Part shown: in pieces, positions 1 to 8,189 of the stretch
How positions within the stretch are numbered: the stretch's first letter is position 1
How the letters are laid out: every line of letters begins with the position of its first letter
NCBI GenBank assembly: GCA_964481575.1
Contig: CAYZTR010000002.1
Coordinates: forward strand, 61,476 to 125,475
Length of the DNA stretch: 64,000 nt
DNA from: UQRS01 sp964481575
GTDB taxonomy: Bacteria > Bacillota > Clostridia > Oscillospirales > Acutalibacteraceae
Direction of reading: 5' to 3'
The notes under the pieces: generated by a model
What the model was told of the DNA's origin: nothing
Database searches by the model: none
Seen by the model: the letters and a program-made list of their open reading frames with translations, nothing else
Translations under genes and position numbers: made by a program

Positions 1-1970
1 TTGACCACCCGAACCATGGCACCGTATTTCTCACCAAACAGGGCCATAGCCCCCAGCTTTTTGGCCTCCTCAATGGGAAGCTCAGGATTCTCTACGACAA
101 TCCCCTCCAGGATCCAGGCGTTGACCTGCCGCTCTACAGCGATCAGCTCCTCCTGGGTCATGGCAGAGAAATGGGTAAAGTCAAAACGAACGGAATGCTC
201 AGATACTAGCTGACCGGCCTGTTCCACATGAGTGCCCAGCACCTTCCGCAGAGCCGCTTGCAGCAAATGGGCGGCAGTGTGGTTCCGGCGAATCTGCATT
301 CTACGGGTGACATCAATGGCGCAGTGCACCGTCTTACCCGGTGTTGCCACCCCTTCGGTAACAACGCAATGGTGCAGGAATACGCCGCCGGGAGTGCGGG
401 TCACGTCTTTGACGGCAAAGGTATTGCTGCCGAAGGTGATGACGCCCGTATCTCCGATCTGGCCGCCGCTTTCCCCATAGAAGGGGGTCTGGTCCAGCAC
501 CAGAATACAATGCTCGGAAACACCGGCATATTCCACCGGCTCCCCATTTTTCACGACCGCCAAAACATTGGCGTCACATTCATTTTCCGTATATCCCACA
601 AACTTGGTGGCAGGGGTACCTTCCGGCAGGGAGTCCTCTCCCTTCCAGGCATCCACATCTTCGCTCTTGCGAGCCTTCCTGGCCCGTTCCTTTTGCTCGG
701 TCATGAGCTTGTGGAACTGCGCTTCATCTACAGTGAAGCCCCGCTCTTCCAGAATGTCCATGGTCAGATCCAGCGGGAAACCGTAAGTATCGTTGAGCTT
801 GAAGGCATCTTCACCGGACATCTGGGCCAGATTCTTGGCTTCCATATCTGACAGGATCTCATCCAGCAGGGAAAGACCCTGATCAATGGTGCGACCGAAG
901 TTTTCCTCTTCCACAGCCACCACCTTTTTGATGAGTTCTTCCTTTTCCTTCAGTTCAGAATAAGCCGGATTTTCAGCAATGACGGTATCCACCACTTCCG
1001 CCAGGAAGGGATGATCCACCCCCAGCAAACGGCCATGCCGGGCAGCCCGGCGCAAGAGGCGGCGCAGCACATAGCCCCGTCCCTCATTGGAGGGCATGAC
1101 ACCGTCGCCAATCATCATGGTGCAGGAACGGATATGATCCGTGATCACCCGAAGGGAAACATCCTTCTTGGGATCATCATGATAGTGTACGCCGGCAATC
1201 CGGCTGATATGTTTCATAATATTCTGGACGGTGTCCACCTCAAACAGGTTGTCCACTCCCTGGCAGATGCAAGCCAGACGCTCCAGGCCCATACCGGTAT
1301 CAATATTGGGATGCTCCAGCCGGGGATAATTCCCGTTTCCGTCCGAATCGAACTGGGTAAACACCAGGTTCCAGAACTCACAGAACCGGTCGCAGTCACA
1401 GCCGGGACCACAGGTCGGGCTGCCACAGCCGTACTGCTCCCCCCGGTCATAATAAATTTCAGAGCAGGGGCCACAGGGGCCAGGGCCATGCTCCCAGAAA
1501 TTATCCTCCTTGCCCAAGCGGACAATGTGAGAGGGATCTACGCCATTCTGCTTGGTCCAAATATCGAAAGCCTCATCGTCATCCTCATAAATGGTGACAT
1601 ACAGCTTGTCCACATCCATTTCCATAACCTTGGTACAGAATTCCCAGGCCCAGGCAGTAGCTTCGGATTTAAAGTAATCCCCGAAAGAGAAGTTACCCAG
1701 CATCTCAAAATAGGTGCCGTGGCGGGCAGTTTTGCCCACTCGCTCGATGTCGGGGGTACGGATACATTTCTGACAGGTGGTAACCCGCTTGCGAGGCGGA
1801 GTCACCTCACCGGTGAAATACTTTTTCATGGGGGCCATTCCCGAATTGATCAACAGCAGGGATTTATCATCCTTAGGCACCAGCGAAAAGCTGGGCAGAC
1901 GCAAATGTCCCTTGCTCTCAAAAAAGCTCAGGTATTTTTCCCGTAATTCGTTCAAACCGGTCCATTGCAT
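1..1970 (-). CDS. alaS: Alanyl-tRNA synthetase, 5' part only (3' end outside the window)
   Basis: Attaches alanine to tRNA-Ala in the cytoplasm. About 656 residues are visible before the window edge. The N-terminus reads MQWTGLNELREKYLSFFESK, which fits the class II alanyl-tRNA synthetase start. The catalytic core follows, including GMAPMKKYF and RHGTYFEMLGNFSFGDYF. The editing-domain zinc motif HTAAHLL lies near the left edge. The missing part should be the rest of the editing domain and the C-terminal C-Ala domain. The ATG at 1970 follows an AAGGTGATT ribosome binding site and a consensus promoter, so the start is secure. I see no T-box-like leader; the leader is only about 45 bases. Family assignment is very secure. 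Confidence 0.97.
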   Translation of the reverse strand, partial: MQWTGLNELREKYLSFFESKGHLRLPSFSLVPKDDKSLLLINSGMAPMKKYFTGEVTPPRKRVTTCQKCIRTPDIERVGKTARHGTYFEMLGNFSFGDYFKSEATAWAWEFCTKVMEMDVDKLYVTIYEDDDEAFDIWTKQNGVDPSHIVRLGKEDNFWEHGPGPCGPCSEIYYDRGEQYGCGSPTCGPGCDCDRFCEFWNLVFTQFDSDGNGNYPRLEHPNIDTGMGLERLACICQGVDNLFEVDTVQNIMKHISRIAGVHYHDDPKKDVSLRVITDHIRSCTMMIGDGVMPSNEGRGYVLRRLLRRAARHGRLLGVDHPFLAEVVDTVIAENPAYSELKEKEELIKKVVAVEEENFGRTIDQGLSLLDEILSDMEAKNLAQMSGEDAFKLNDTYGFPLDLTMDILEERGFTVDEAQFHKLMTEQKERARKARKSEDVDAWKGEDSLPEGTPATKFVGYTENECDANVLAVVKNGEPVEYAGVSEHCILVLDQTPFYGESGGQIGDTGVITFGSNTFAVKDVTRTPGGVFLHHCVVTEGVATPGKTVHCAIDVTRRMQIRRNHTAAHLLQAALRKVLGTHVEQAGQLVSEHSVRFDFTHFSAMTQEELIAVERQVNAWILEGIVVENPELPIEEAKKLGAMALFGEKYGAMVRVV

Positions 1971-2022
1971 TACTAATCACCTTTATTCGTCGCCGCATAA
2001 GCGACCTATTTTACATAGAAGC

Positions 2023-2051
2023 ATTATAATCTTTTTGTCCGGTTTTGTCAA
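2023..2051 (-). promoter_or_regulatory. Sigma-A promoter of alaS
   Basis: Read on the minus strand, TTGACA (2046-2051) and TATAAT (2023-2028) are both perfect consensus with a 17-base spacer. The transcript would start about 45 bases before the alaS ATG. Confidence 0.85.
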
Positions 2052-2197
2052 TCCATTCTGCCCTTTTTCTGCGGATTCCCTTTCACCAGATTCACCATCC
2101 CCCTTGTCCTATCTGAACCCAGCCGTTGTTGCGGGCGCAAAGGATGGTCGGGGAAAGCCGGATGACACTGACCGCTGGCCGGCAGCCATCAAGCCAT

Positions 2198-3943
2198 TCA
2201 AGCTGCTTTGATCCCAGCTTCTACCATGCGGTCAACAATTCGTTTAAACAGCGGGGCACAATCAGCAGCACCGGAGCTGGCATTTTCCGCCAGAATCACC
2301 ACCACAAATGCCGGGTTCTCCGCCGGATAAAATCCGGCAAACCAGGCCTGATGCACCGCCTCCCCGGTTGCGGTTTTTTGGCCGGTCTGCGCCGTGGCAG
2401 TTTTTCCGGCGGCGGTCACCGCATCAGGCTGGGCAGCAGTCCCCGTACCAAATTCCACCGTACCCCGCAGCCATTCCTGCAGTTGGCCGGCTGTTTCCGC
2501 AGAACAAATTTGCACTGACTGGCCGGTACTGTAGGACTGAAGACTGCCATTTTGAAACACCCCGGCAACGAGGGTAGGCGCTACGTAGATGCCGTTGTTA
2601 GCGATAGCCTGATAAATACCGGCCACTGCCAGCGGAGACAGCAGCAAATCCCCTTGCCCGATGGAAAAATTCGCCATACCGGCAGCAGAAGCCAAAACCG
2701 AAGTTTCCGGGAGAAGCCCGGCGGCCGCCTGGATGGAATCCGATAAATACAATGCCTGCCCCAATTGCCACCGTCGGCAGAAGGAAAGCAAACCGGCAGG
2801 ATCCAGCTGCTGGGACATGGTGTAAAAAAACACATTGCAGGAGTTGGCCAGAGCACCGGCGAAGGAAATACTGCCATGCCCGTCTGCTTTATGGCAGGCA
2901 AAACTACGGGGCCCCAGCGTAAGGCTGCCGGTGCAATCCACCGTAAATGCACTGGGGACGCCGTTTTCCAGTGCCATGGCTGCCAGCACCGGCTTAAACA
3001 CCGACCCCACATTATAGGCAGATAGACACCGGTTGATCAGCGGGGCATCCGAGTCTGCCAGACTATCAGCCACATGGAGCGGGTCATAGTCCGGCTGGCT
3101 GACCATGCCAAAAATCTGCCCGCTTTCCACGCCCAGCACCACCACAGCACCGGCAGTTAGCGTTTGCGTCTCCTCCTGACAAATACGCTGCACCCGTTCA
3201 TCCAGCGTCAACACCACCCCGGTACTGTCGGTTTCCGGAATCGTAACCCTGGGTTCAATTCCAGTCAAAATCGTGCCTGTGGCATCCTCCGTATAGGATA
3301 TTCGGGCCCGCTGTCCTGTAGAAAGGATACTGTCAAAATCCAATTCAACACCGGTGGCGCCGCTTCCGTCAGCAGCCAGATACCCCAGCACATGTGGCGC
3401 AATCCCACTGTATCGGCGGGGCAGCGTCACAGTAACAAGACCCCGGCCGGATACCGGCGCATCGACCTCCACGGCCACCGGCTTTCCCTGTTCCAATCGG
3501 GCTAAGGCGGATTCCTTTGCTTCGCCGGAAAGCAGAGAAGACAACGTTATTACCGCATTCTCTGTAGGTGCAACACAAAGATAGTAAACGGTTCCTGTAT
3601 CGGTTAGCGGGGTAAAATTCCGGTCATATATTGTATTCCGCAAAGGTTCCAGGTCCAGCGTAACACTGGCGTAGGACTGGGCCACTGCCGCCGTCCTTTG
3701 ATTCAACGCCAGATACGCAAAGCGTCCGCCTAACCCCAAAAATAAGATTTGTACAGACAGGGTGCAAACCATAATCCGGCGTCCAAACTCACGGCGGCGT
3801 TTCCGATCCACCGGCACATCGGTGCGGCAGGCTACCCTCCTGGCTTGTCGTACCACACGTTTTTCTGCGCGGGCAGCGCGCTTTTGTCGCTTTTTCGCTT
3901 GTCTTCGCTGTTTTGTTTGCAATTTTCTCTCCTGCTTTTCCAT
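2198..3943 (-). CDS. Class B penicillin-binding protein (peptidoglycan D,D-transpeptidase)
   Basis: A membrane-anchored transpeptidase that would cross-link peptidoglycan outside the membrane. The first ~58 residues are almost all Lys, Arg and Ala, forming a strongly basic cytoplasmic tail. One membrane segment follows (about 57-80), then a PBP dimerisation region and the transpeptidase domain. Active-site motifs are SVFK (Ser314), SCN (368-370) and KTA (514-516). The last deviates from the usual KTG, as the codons AAA ACT GCC show. It has no PASTA domain, unlike the PBP at 58779-61043. The ATG follows a GGGAAGGG ribosome binding site. It is probably a SpoVD/PbpA-like paralogue; its exact role cannot be told from sequence. 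Confidence 0.9.
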   Translation of the reverse strand: MEKQERKLQTKQRRQAKKRQKRAARAEKRVVRQARRVACRTDVPVDRKRRREFGRRIMVCTLSVQILFLGLGGRFAYLALNQRTAAVAQSYASVTLDLEPLRNTIYDRNFTPLTDTGTVYYLCVAPTENAVITLSSLLSGEAKESALARLEQGKPVAVEVDAPVSGRGLVTVTLPRRYSGIAPHVLGYLAADGSGATGVELDFDSILSTGQRARISYTEDATGTILTGIEPRVTIPETDSTGVVLTLDERVQRICQEETQTLTAGAVVVLGVESGQIFGMVSQPDYDPLHVADSLADSDAPLINRCLSAYNVGSVFKPVLAAMALENGVPSAFTVDCTGSLTLGPRSFACHKADGHGSISFAGALANSCNVFFYTMSQQLDPAGLLSFCRRWQLGQALYLSDSIQAAAGLLPETSVLASAAGMANFSIGQGDLLLSPLAVAGIYQAIANNGIYVAPTLVAGVFQNGSLQSYSTGQSVQICSAETAGQLQEWLRGTVEFGTGTAAQPDAVTAAGKTATAQTGQKTATGEAVHQAWFAGFYPAENPAFVVVILAENASSGAADCAPLFKRIVDRMVEAGIKAA

Positions 3944-4060
3944 GATAGCACACCCTTCCCTGTTTTTCCCGGCTTAGTATACCCGAAAATTTGCAATACA
4001 AAAGGAGGAACATTGCGTTTGTGTCGCCTTCCACTGCAATGGGCTGCGGACATTTACGGC

Positions 4061-4096
4061 AAAAAAAACAACCGTAACTTTAGCAAAGTTACGGTT
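4061..4096 (-). terminator. Intrinsic terminator upstream of the PBP gene
   Basis: A 12-bp perfect stem AACCGTAACTTT/AAAGTTACGGTT (4070-4096, three-base loop) is followed on the minus strand by a T8 tract. It would insulate the PBP gene from transcription coming from the tRNA-Pro side. Confidence 0.85.
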
Positions 4097-4212
4097 ATGA
4101 CCTGGTAAAACCATCCAAACGGCAAACAGCCCCTTTAAATGGGCGTTGCCCCTGTGCGGTATGTCACGTTATTATAAAAAAGCCATAGCTATTATGAACT
4201 ATAAGCAAAAAC

Positions 4213-4258
4213 TCAAAAAAAAAAGAAAAGAACCTCGAACACCAAACGCGTGCCGAGG
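4213..4258 (-). terminator. Probable intrinsic terminator, minus strand
   Basis: A CCTCG/CGAGG stem with an inner CAC/GTG (4233-4258) is followed on the minus strand by a long T-rich tract (TTCTTTTCTTTTTTTTTT). It lies downstream of tRNA-Pro and the hairpin array. Confidence 0.6.
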
Positions 4259-4335
4259 CTCTCGACTGTCAAAGGACTATAAAAAAGATATGTTTGTCGT
4301 TTTGGTGGGTGGACTTGAACCCTCACAGTTTTTTA

Positions 4336-4506
4336 ATGAAATATTTTTTGCAAAAAATATGAAATAATCCTTACGGATTATGAAATTTTCTGCTTCGCAG
4401 AAAGTGAAATAAAATAAATTCCTCATACACCGCAGTGTATTTCATAGCGTAAGCTATTTCATATGCCGAAGGCATATTTCACAAATCCCGCAGGGATTTA
4501 TTTCAT
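4336..4506. repeat. Array of seven short hairpins joined by ATTTCAT/ATGAAAT spacers
   Basis: Seven perfect hairpins of unrelated stem sequence lie at 4341-4360, 4366-4379, 4387-4403, 4425-4440, 4444-4457, 4461-4477 and 4483-4499. They are separated by a conserved 7-base spacer. In the left half it reads ATGAAAT or GTGAAAT (starts 4336, 4359, 4380, 4404). In the right half it reads the reverse complement, ATTTCAT or ATTTCAC (starts 4439, 4456, 4476, 4500). Loop polarity flips as well: GNRA/GNA-type loops (GTAA, GAA, GCA) are on the plus strand in the right half and on the minus strand in the left half. This is seen directly. Function and mobility are unknown. It is not a CRISPR array, because stems differ and units are only 14-20 bases. 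Confidence 0.75.
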
Positions 4507-4533
4507 TGAAAAAGCACTTCCGAAGAAGTGCTT
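4507..4533 (-). terminator. Intrinsic terminator of tRNA-Pro
   Basis: On the minus strand a 9-bp stem AAGCACTTC/GAAGTGCTT with a TTCG loop (4512-4533) begins 5 bases after the tRNA 3' end. It runs into TTTTTC. Confidence 0.75.
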
Positions 4534-4538
4534 GTTTC

Positions 4539-4615
4539 TGGTCGAGGTGACAAGATTCGAACTTGCGGCCTCTGCGTCCCGAACGCAGCGCTCTACCAAA
4601 CTGAGCCACACCTCG
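4539..4615 (-). tRNA. tRNA-Pro (CGG anticodon)
   Basis: A 77-nt cloverleaf on the minus strand. The acceptor stem is CGAGGTG/CACCTCG, the D-arm contains TGGTAGAGC, and the anticodon stem CTGCG/CGCAG encloses the loop TTCGGGA (anticodon CGG). The T-arm contains GTTCGAATC. Discriminator A and an encoded CCA end are present. It has its own consensus promoter and terminator. Confidence 0.96.
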
Positions 4616-4630
4616 AAATGCAACAAATCA

Positions 4631-4659
4631 ATTATATCCAAAAGACAAGAAATTGTCAA
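4631..4659 (-). promoter_or_regulatory. Promoter of tRNA-Pro
   Basis: Perfect TTGACA (4654-4659) and TATAAT (4631-4636) on the minus strand with a 17-base spacer, ending 15 bases before the mature tRNA. Confidence 0.88.
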
Positions 4660-4704
4660 GTCCTTTTCCAAGAGTTTGTTGCAAGAAAAATTCCGAATTC
4701 ACAC

Positions 4705-5925
4705 TTATTGATTTTTGATCCGCACTAAAGCGCCGGTACGGATGGGGCGGTCATAGGGAACCTTAGCCAACATTTCAGCATGATTTGCCGTTTCCAGAAC
4801 ATTCCCTTTTGCATCCAGAATCTCCGATGCAGGAAAGGTAAAGGGGGCGCTGCCCGGTTCCAGGCAGTCCAGTTCCTGCCCCAAGACGAATTTATTCTTC
4901 ACCCGCAACAGCACATAACCATCGGCATACCCCTCCACATAACCGGCCACCAGATAATTCCGGATATATCCTTTATCATAGGACTGGGCATTGTTGGGAC
5001 GGCCGAAAAAGAAGCCGGTGGAATAGGTACGATGGCTGATTTTTTCCAGTTCCTCCCCCACCCAGGGAGGCATAACATAATGCTCTGGATCTTGCAAATA
5101 GGCATCTACCGCTCCCCGATAGGCCCGGGTTACCACAGCGGTATAATACTCTGATTTAGCACGGCCCTCAATCTTGAAAGAATCAATCCCCGCTTGAGCC
5201 AACCGATCAAGATAGGGCGCCATACACAAATCATTGGCATTGAGAATATAGGTTCCCTTTTCATCGTTGGTGATATCATAATATTCTCCCGGCCGCTTTT
5301 CCTCTACCAAGGAATAGCTCCAACGGCAAGGCTGAGCGCACTCTCCCCCATTGGCATCCCGGCCAGTCATATAATTGGACAGCAGACATCTGGCCGAAAA
5401 GGAAACGCACATGGCACCATGGACAAAAGCTTCCAGCTCCAAATCCGGCGGCGTATTGGCACGGATCTCTGCAATTTCTTCCAAAGACATCTCCCGAGCC
5501 AACACACAGCGTTTGGCTCCCAGCTGATAATAGGCATTTGCAGTTTCGGCATTGACGATGCCGGCCTGCACCGACATATGCAGTTCCAGCCGGGGTGCCA
5601 ACTGCCGGATGACCTGCATGGTACCCAAATCACTGACGATAACCGCATCGGCACCGGAAGCATCCACAGAACGGATAAAATCCGGCAGTCGCTTCATATC
5701 CGCCACATGAGGAATCGTATTACAAGTCACATGAACCTTGACACCGTGAGCATGTGCATAGATTACCCCCTGGCGCATCGCCTCCGGATCAAAGTTAGGG
5801 GAAGCCGCCCGCATGCCAAAAGACTCTCCCGCCAGATACACTGCATCAGCGCCAAAGTCCACGGCCGTTTTCAGTCGGATCAAATCTCCGGCTGGCGCTA
5901 AAACTTCCGGTTTGCGTATGGACAA
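4705..5925 (-). CDS. U32-family protein, probable tRNA uridine 5-hydroxylation protein (TrhP/YrrO-like)
   Basis: Members of this family, annotated as collagenase-like U32 peptidases, are needed to form 5-hydroxyuridine at the wobble position of tRNA. The protein has the N-terminal motif PEVLAPAGD, then ADAVYLAGESFGMR, and the U32 signature region EAFVHGAMCVSFSARCLLS. A Cys-containing CAQPCRW segment follows, then SFKIEGRAKS. The length of about 406 residues is normal. I prefer the TTG at 5925, which follows AAAGGCGG; a GTG at 5958 is possible but has no ribosome binding site. It lies 40 bases after mltG. The same linkage (mltG, yrrM, yrrN, yrrO) is known in Bacillus. Substrate and role are inferred from the family. 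Confidence 0.88.
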   Translation of the reverse strand: MSIRKPEVLAPAGDLIRLKTAVDFGADAVYLAGESFGMRAASPNFDPEAMRQGVIYAHAHGVKVHVTCNTIPHVADMKRLPDFIRSVDASGADAVIVSDLGTMQVIRQLAPRLELHMSVQAGIVNAETANAYYQLGAKRCVLAREMSLEEIAEIRANTPPDLELEAFVHGAMCVSFSARCLLSNYMTGRDANGGECAQPCRWSYSLVEEKRPGEYYDITNDEKGTYILNANDLCMAPYLDRLAQAGIDSFKIEGRAKSEYYTAVVTRAYRGAVDAYLQDPEHYVMPPWVGEELEKISHRTYSTGFFFGRPNNAQSYDKGYIRNYLVAGYVEGYADGYVLLRVKNKFVLGQELDCLEPGSAPFTFPASEILDAKGNVLETANHAEMLAKVPYDRPIRTGALVRIKNQ

Positions 5926-5965
5926 ATTACTTCCGCCTTTCCAATTAAGAATTCCCACGCAGGTC

Positions 5966-7246
5966 TCAGGCCCATTTTCCCTGGGACTTCAACCTTGCAA
6001 TAGTAGATTCATGCTCCTTCAGGGTGTTGTTATAGTAAAACTGCATTTCCGAATCTGTCACAAAATAACAATAGCTGAAATTCTCCGTAGGATAAAGGGC
6101 AGCCTGGATCGCATCTGCACTGGGCGCACAGAGGGGACCGGGCGGCAGGCCCTCGTTTTTATTGGTATTGTATCGGCCGTTGCCATAAGGATAATCCGCG
6201 GTGGGAGAAGACCCCAACATCTTTGGCTCATCCCACTGCAGCCGGTTATAAAAGACGGCGGCAACATTACACATTTCCTCCGGTTTTCCGCTGGCTTCCA
6301 GCTCTACAATCGACGCCATGGTCAGGATCTCGTGCATGGAATAGCCCATCTCAGCAGCCCGGTTCAACTCCGCCGTGCTAAACTTTTCGGCCGTACGGTT
6401 CAGCATTTTCTGAATGGCCAGGTGTGCAGCTTCTTTAGGATCATCTGCAATCACATAAAAATCATAGGTATCCGGGAACAAGTACCCCTCCAAGCGATAA
6501 TACACCGATTGAATGGGTATCTCATCTACAAAATCGTTATCAAAAGTATCATTGGCCATTGCATCCTTAAAATCCGCTTTGGTGGTAACCCCCGCCTCTA
6601 CAAGCGCATCAATAATGGCATCTATTTCCGCCTGCTCCGGAATGGTCACTGTAACGGTTTCCGCCTTGGCACCGTCTTTCTGCAGCTGGCTAGCGATGCC
6701 GGAATAGCCCCCTTCATTGCGGATGGCATAAAGGCCATACTGATATTTGCCGTCAGTATGCTCCAGCTTGGAATATAGGCGGAACAGGAAGGGATAGCGG
6801 ATCGCACCGGCCTCCTTCAACGCTTTGGCGATCTGCGTAGTATTTGCACCCTGGGGAATGTCTACCGTGCTGGTACCCGATTTACCAATCCCCATATAAT
6901 CAGACATGGCAAACACACATCCCAGCGCCAGGGTAATAGAGGCGCCCAAAATCAAAACCACCCAAATAACGGTACTGAAATATCCACCGCTATTCCGCTT
7001 CTTTTTTCTGGCAGTGCGGTGCGGCGCAGGATTGGCAGATTCAGGAGACGGAGCGGTTTCCGGCAACACCATTTTATCAATGATAAAATCATCATCAAAA
7101 ACAGGGGAAATTTTTTCCCCGATTTGCTGACCGGGATGCTCCTGACTATCCGAAAAAATCTCATTGGATGCCGGTTCCTCTTTAAACAAGTCCTCCCGCA
7201 AAGCCGGCATTTCTCGGGTATTCTGGGTATTGTGCTCTGCATCCAT
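5966..7246 (-). CDS. mltG: Endolytic murein transglycosylase MltG (YceG-like)
   Basis: Cleaves nascent glycan strands at the outer face of the membrane and so sets their length. A long acidic cytoplasmic N-terminus (1-80) and a basic RKKKR stretch precede one membrane segment (about 91-113). A LysM-like region follows (about 127-150), then the YceG catalytic domain. The catalytic Glu is in ASIVE (Glu315) and the typical GLPPGPLCAPS motif is present. The length is 426 residues from the ATG at 7246, which follows AGGAGGAC. An in-frame upstream ATG at 7312 has no ribosome binding site. It is probably cotranscribed with the U32 gene downstream. Confidence 0.93.
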   Translation of the reverse strand: MDAEHNTQNTREMPALREDLFKEEPASNEIFSDSQEHPGQQIGEKISPVFDDDFIIDKMVLPETAPSPESANPAPHRTARKKKRNSGGYFSTVIWVVLILGASITLALGCVFAMSDYMGIGKSGTSTVDIPQGANTTQIAKALKEAGAIRYPFLFRLYSKLEHTDGKYQYGLYAIRNEGGYSGIASQLQKDGAKAETVTVTIPEQAEIDAIIDALVEAGVTTKADFKDAMANDTFDNDFVDEIPIQSVYYRLEGYLFPDTYDFYVIADDPKEAAHLAIQKMLNRTAEKFSTAELNRAAEMGYSMHEILTMASIVELEASGKPEEMCNVAAVFYNRLQWDEPKMLGSSPTADYPYGNGRYNTNKNEGLPPGPLCAPSADAIQAALYPTENFSYCYFVTDSEMQFYYNNTLKEHESTIARLKSQGKWA

Positions 7247-7381
7247 ATGTAGTCCTCCTTCAAATAAACTCCGACCCCATTTCATCGGAGCTACGCCGCC
7301 ACACCATTGCAACCTGCGCAGCGGGTTTCCTGCTGTCTGAGCGATTCAAGCAAAGAACCGGCTTTGGTCAACAAAGGAATC

Positions 7382-7409
7382 ACCGCTTTCCTGCCCCCGG
7401 CATAATATA
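7382..7409 (+). promoter_or_regulatory. Possible mother-cell sigma (SigK-like) promoter for the Cys-rich peptide
   Basis: An AC (7382-7383), a 17-base spacer and CATAATATA (7401-7409) match the Bacillus SigK pattern AC-N16/17-CATANNNTA. No good TTGACA/TATAAT pair is present here, unlike most other genes in the window. The match is short and could be chance. Confidence 0.3.
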
Positions 7410-7440
7410 TACTAATCCTAACATAGCGAGGTGAAAGGAA

Positions 7441-7548
7441 ATGTTCAACGGTGGGTGCGGAGATTGCTCTTGCATTATTCTGATCCTGATTATTTTGATC
7501 TGCTGCTGCGGCTGCGGCAACAATGGCTGCAACAACAACTGCTGCTAA
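7441..7548 (+). CDS. 35-residue Cys-rich putative membrane peptide
   Basis: A small ORF, MFNGGCGDCSC followed by a hydrophobic stretch (IILILIILI) and a CCCGCG...CC tail. It has 10 Cys in 35 residues, flanking and entering one predicted membrane segment, plus Gly and Asn. An AGGTGAAAGG ribosome binding site sits two bases before the ATG region, and a strong bidirectional terminator follows 13 bases after the stop. It is a compact self-contained unit between divergent mltG and convergent fthC. Tiny Gly/Cys-rich membrane proteins of the YjcZ type are known in spore formers. Relation to them is only by composition. Function is unknown. Confidence 0.65.
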   Translation: MFNGGCGDCSCIILILIILICCCGCGNNGCNNNCC

Positions 7549-7561
7549 CCGATCCTCTTGC

Positions 7562-7596
7562 AAAAGGGTCCGTCCATCAGGGTGACGGACCCTTTT
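7562..7596. terminator. Bidirectional intrinsic terminator
   Basis: A 13-bp perfect stem AAAAGGGTCCGTC/GACGGACCCTTTT lies between the convergent Cys-rich peptide gene and fthC, giving a T-run on both strands. Confidence 0.85.
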
Positions 7597-7610
7597 ATTA
7601 TATGATATGA

Positions 7611-8189
7611 TTATAGCATACTTCTTTCCGAAAGGAAATAGCCATCTTCTGTCAATACCGCATCACAGGAACGATCGAATTCATCCCGCGGCAGAATTTC
7701 CACCCGATGTCTGGCATAGCAGAGACAAATCGTCCTACCTGGAAATTGCTCCAAATAGCGATCATAGTATCCACCGCCATATCCCAAACGGTAGCCGGCC
7801 AAATCCACCGACAAAGCCGGCACCAACATTAGACTGTTGGGTGTTGCCTGCGGAATCGGCAACGCCACCGGCGGTTCTAACACACCGTAAGCCCCTGACT
7901 TCAACTGCTGTAGGGATGTAATCTGATAGAACTGCATACTATGGGTCCCAGAAACACAGCGCGGTACAACAACGGTCTTTCCAAAGGACAGGGCGTAGGT
8001 GAGGATGTGCCGGGTATCCACCTCATGAGTCAGGGAAACATAGGAAAACAGCAGATCCGCTCCCATAAATTCCGGCAAATCCAGGAGCTGCCGGAAAATG
8101 GCAGCATCCATTTGCGCCTTTTCTTCCGGGGACAGCGCCCTACGCCAGGCCAGAATCTCCTGCCGACGGGCCGCCTTGTCCTGCATCAT
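7611..8189 (-). CDS. fthC: 5-formyltetrahydrofolate cyclo-ligase
   Basis: Converts 5-formyl-THF with ATP to 5,10-methenyl-THF, returning a storage folate to the one-carbon pool. The C-terminal signature GYRLGYGGGYYDRYL is clear, and the N-terminus has the KAARRQEILAWRRALSP type region. The length is about 192 residues. The ATG at 8189 overlaps the stop of the upstream DJ-1 gene (TAATG), which points to translational coupling; a GTG at 8201 is a less likely start. It is the last gene of thyX-tmk-DJ-1-fthC, a sensible group because ThyX consumes methylene-THF. Confidence 0.93.
   Translation of the reverse strand: MMQDKAARRQEILAWRRALSPEEKAQMDAAIFRQLLDLPEFMGADLLFSYVSLTHEVDTRHILTYALSFGKTVVVPRCVSGTHSMQFYQITSLQQLKSGAYGVLEPPVALPIPQATPNSLMLVPALSVDLAGYRLGYGGGYYDRYLEQFPGRTICLCYARHRVEILPRDEFDRSCDAVLTEDGYFLSERSML

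Noticed and set aside
1011..1946. 311-codon plus-strand frame
   Set aside because: Lies wholly antisense to alaS and has no recognisable protein motif.
4303..4328. tRNA-like 3' fragment (GGTTCAAGTCC, minus strand) next to the hairpin array, possibly an attachment-site remnant
   Set aside because: Only the T-loop consensus matches. The T-stem has two mismatches, and no anticodon arm or integrase gene is nearby.
4336..4506. CRISPR array
   Set aside because: No repeat of 23 bases or more; the recurring element is a 7-base spacer and each insert is a palindrome. No cas genes.
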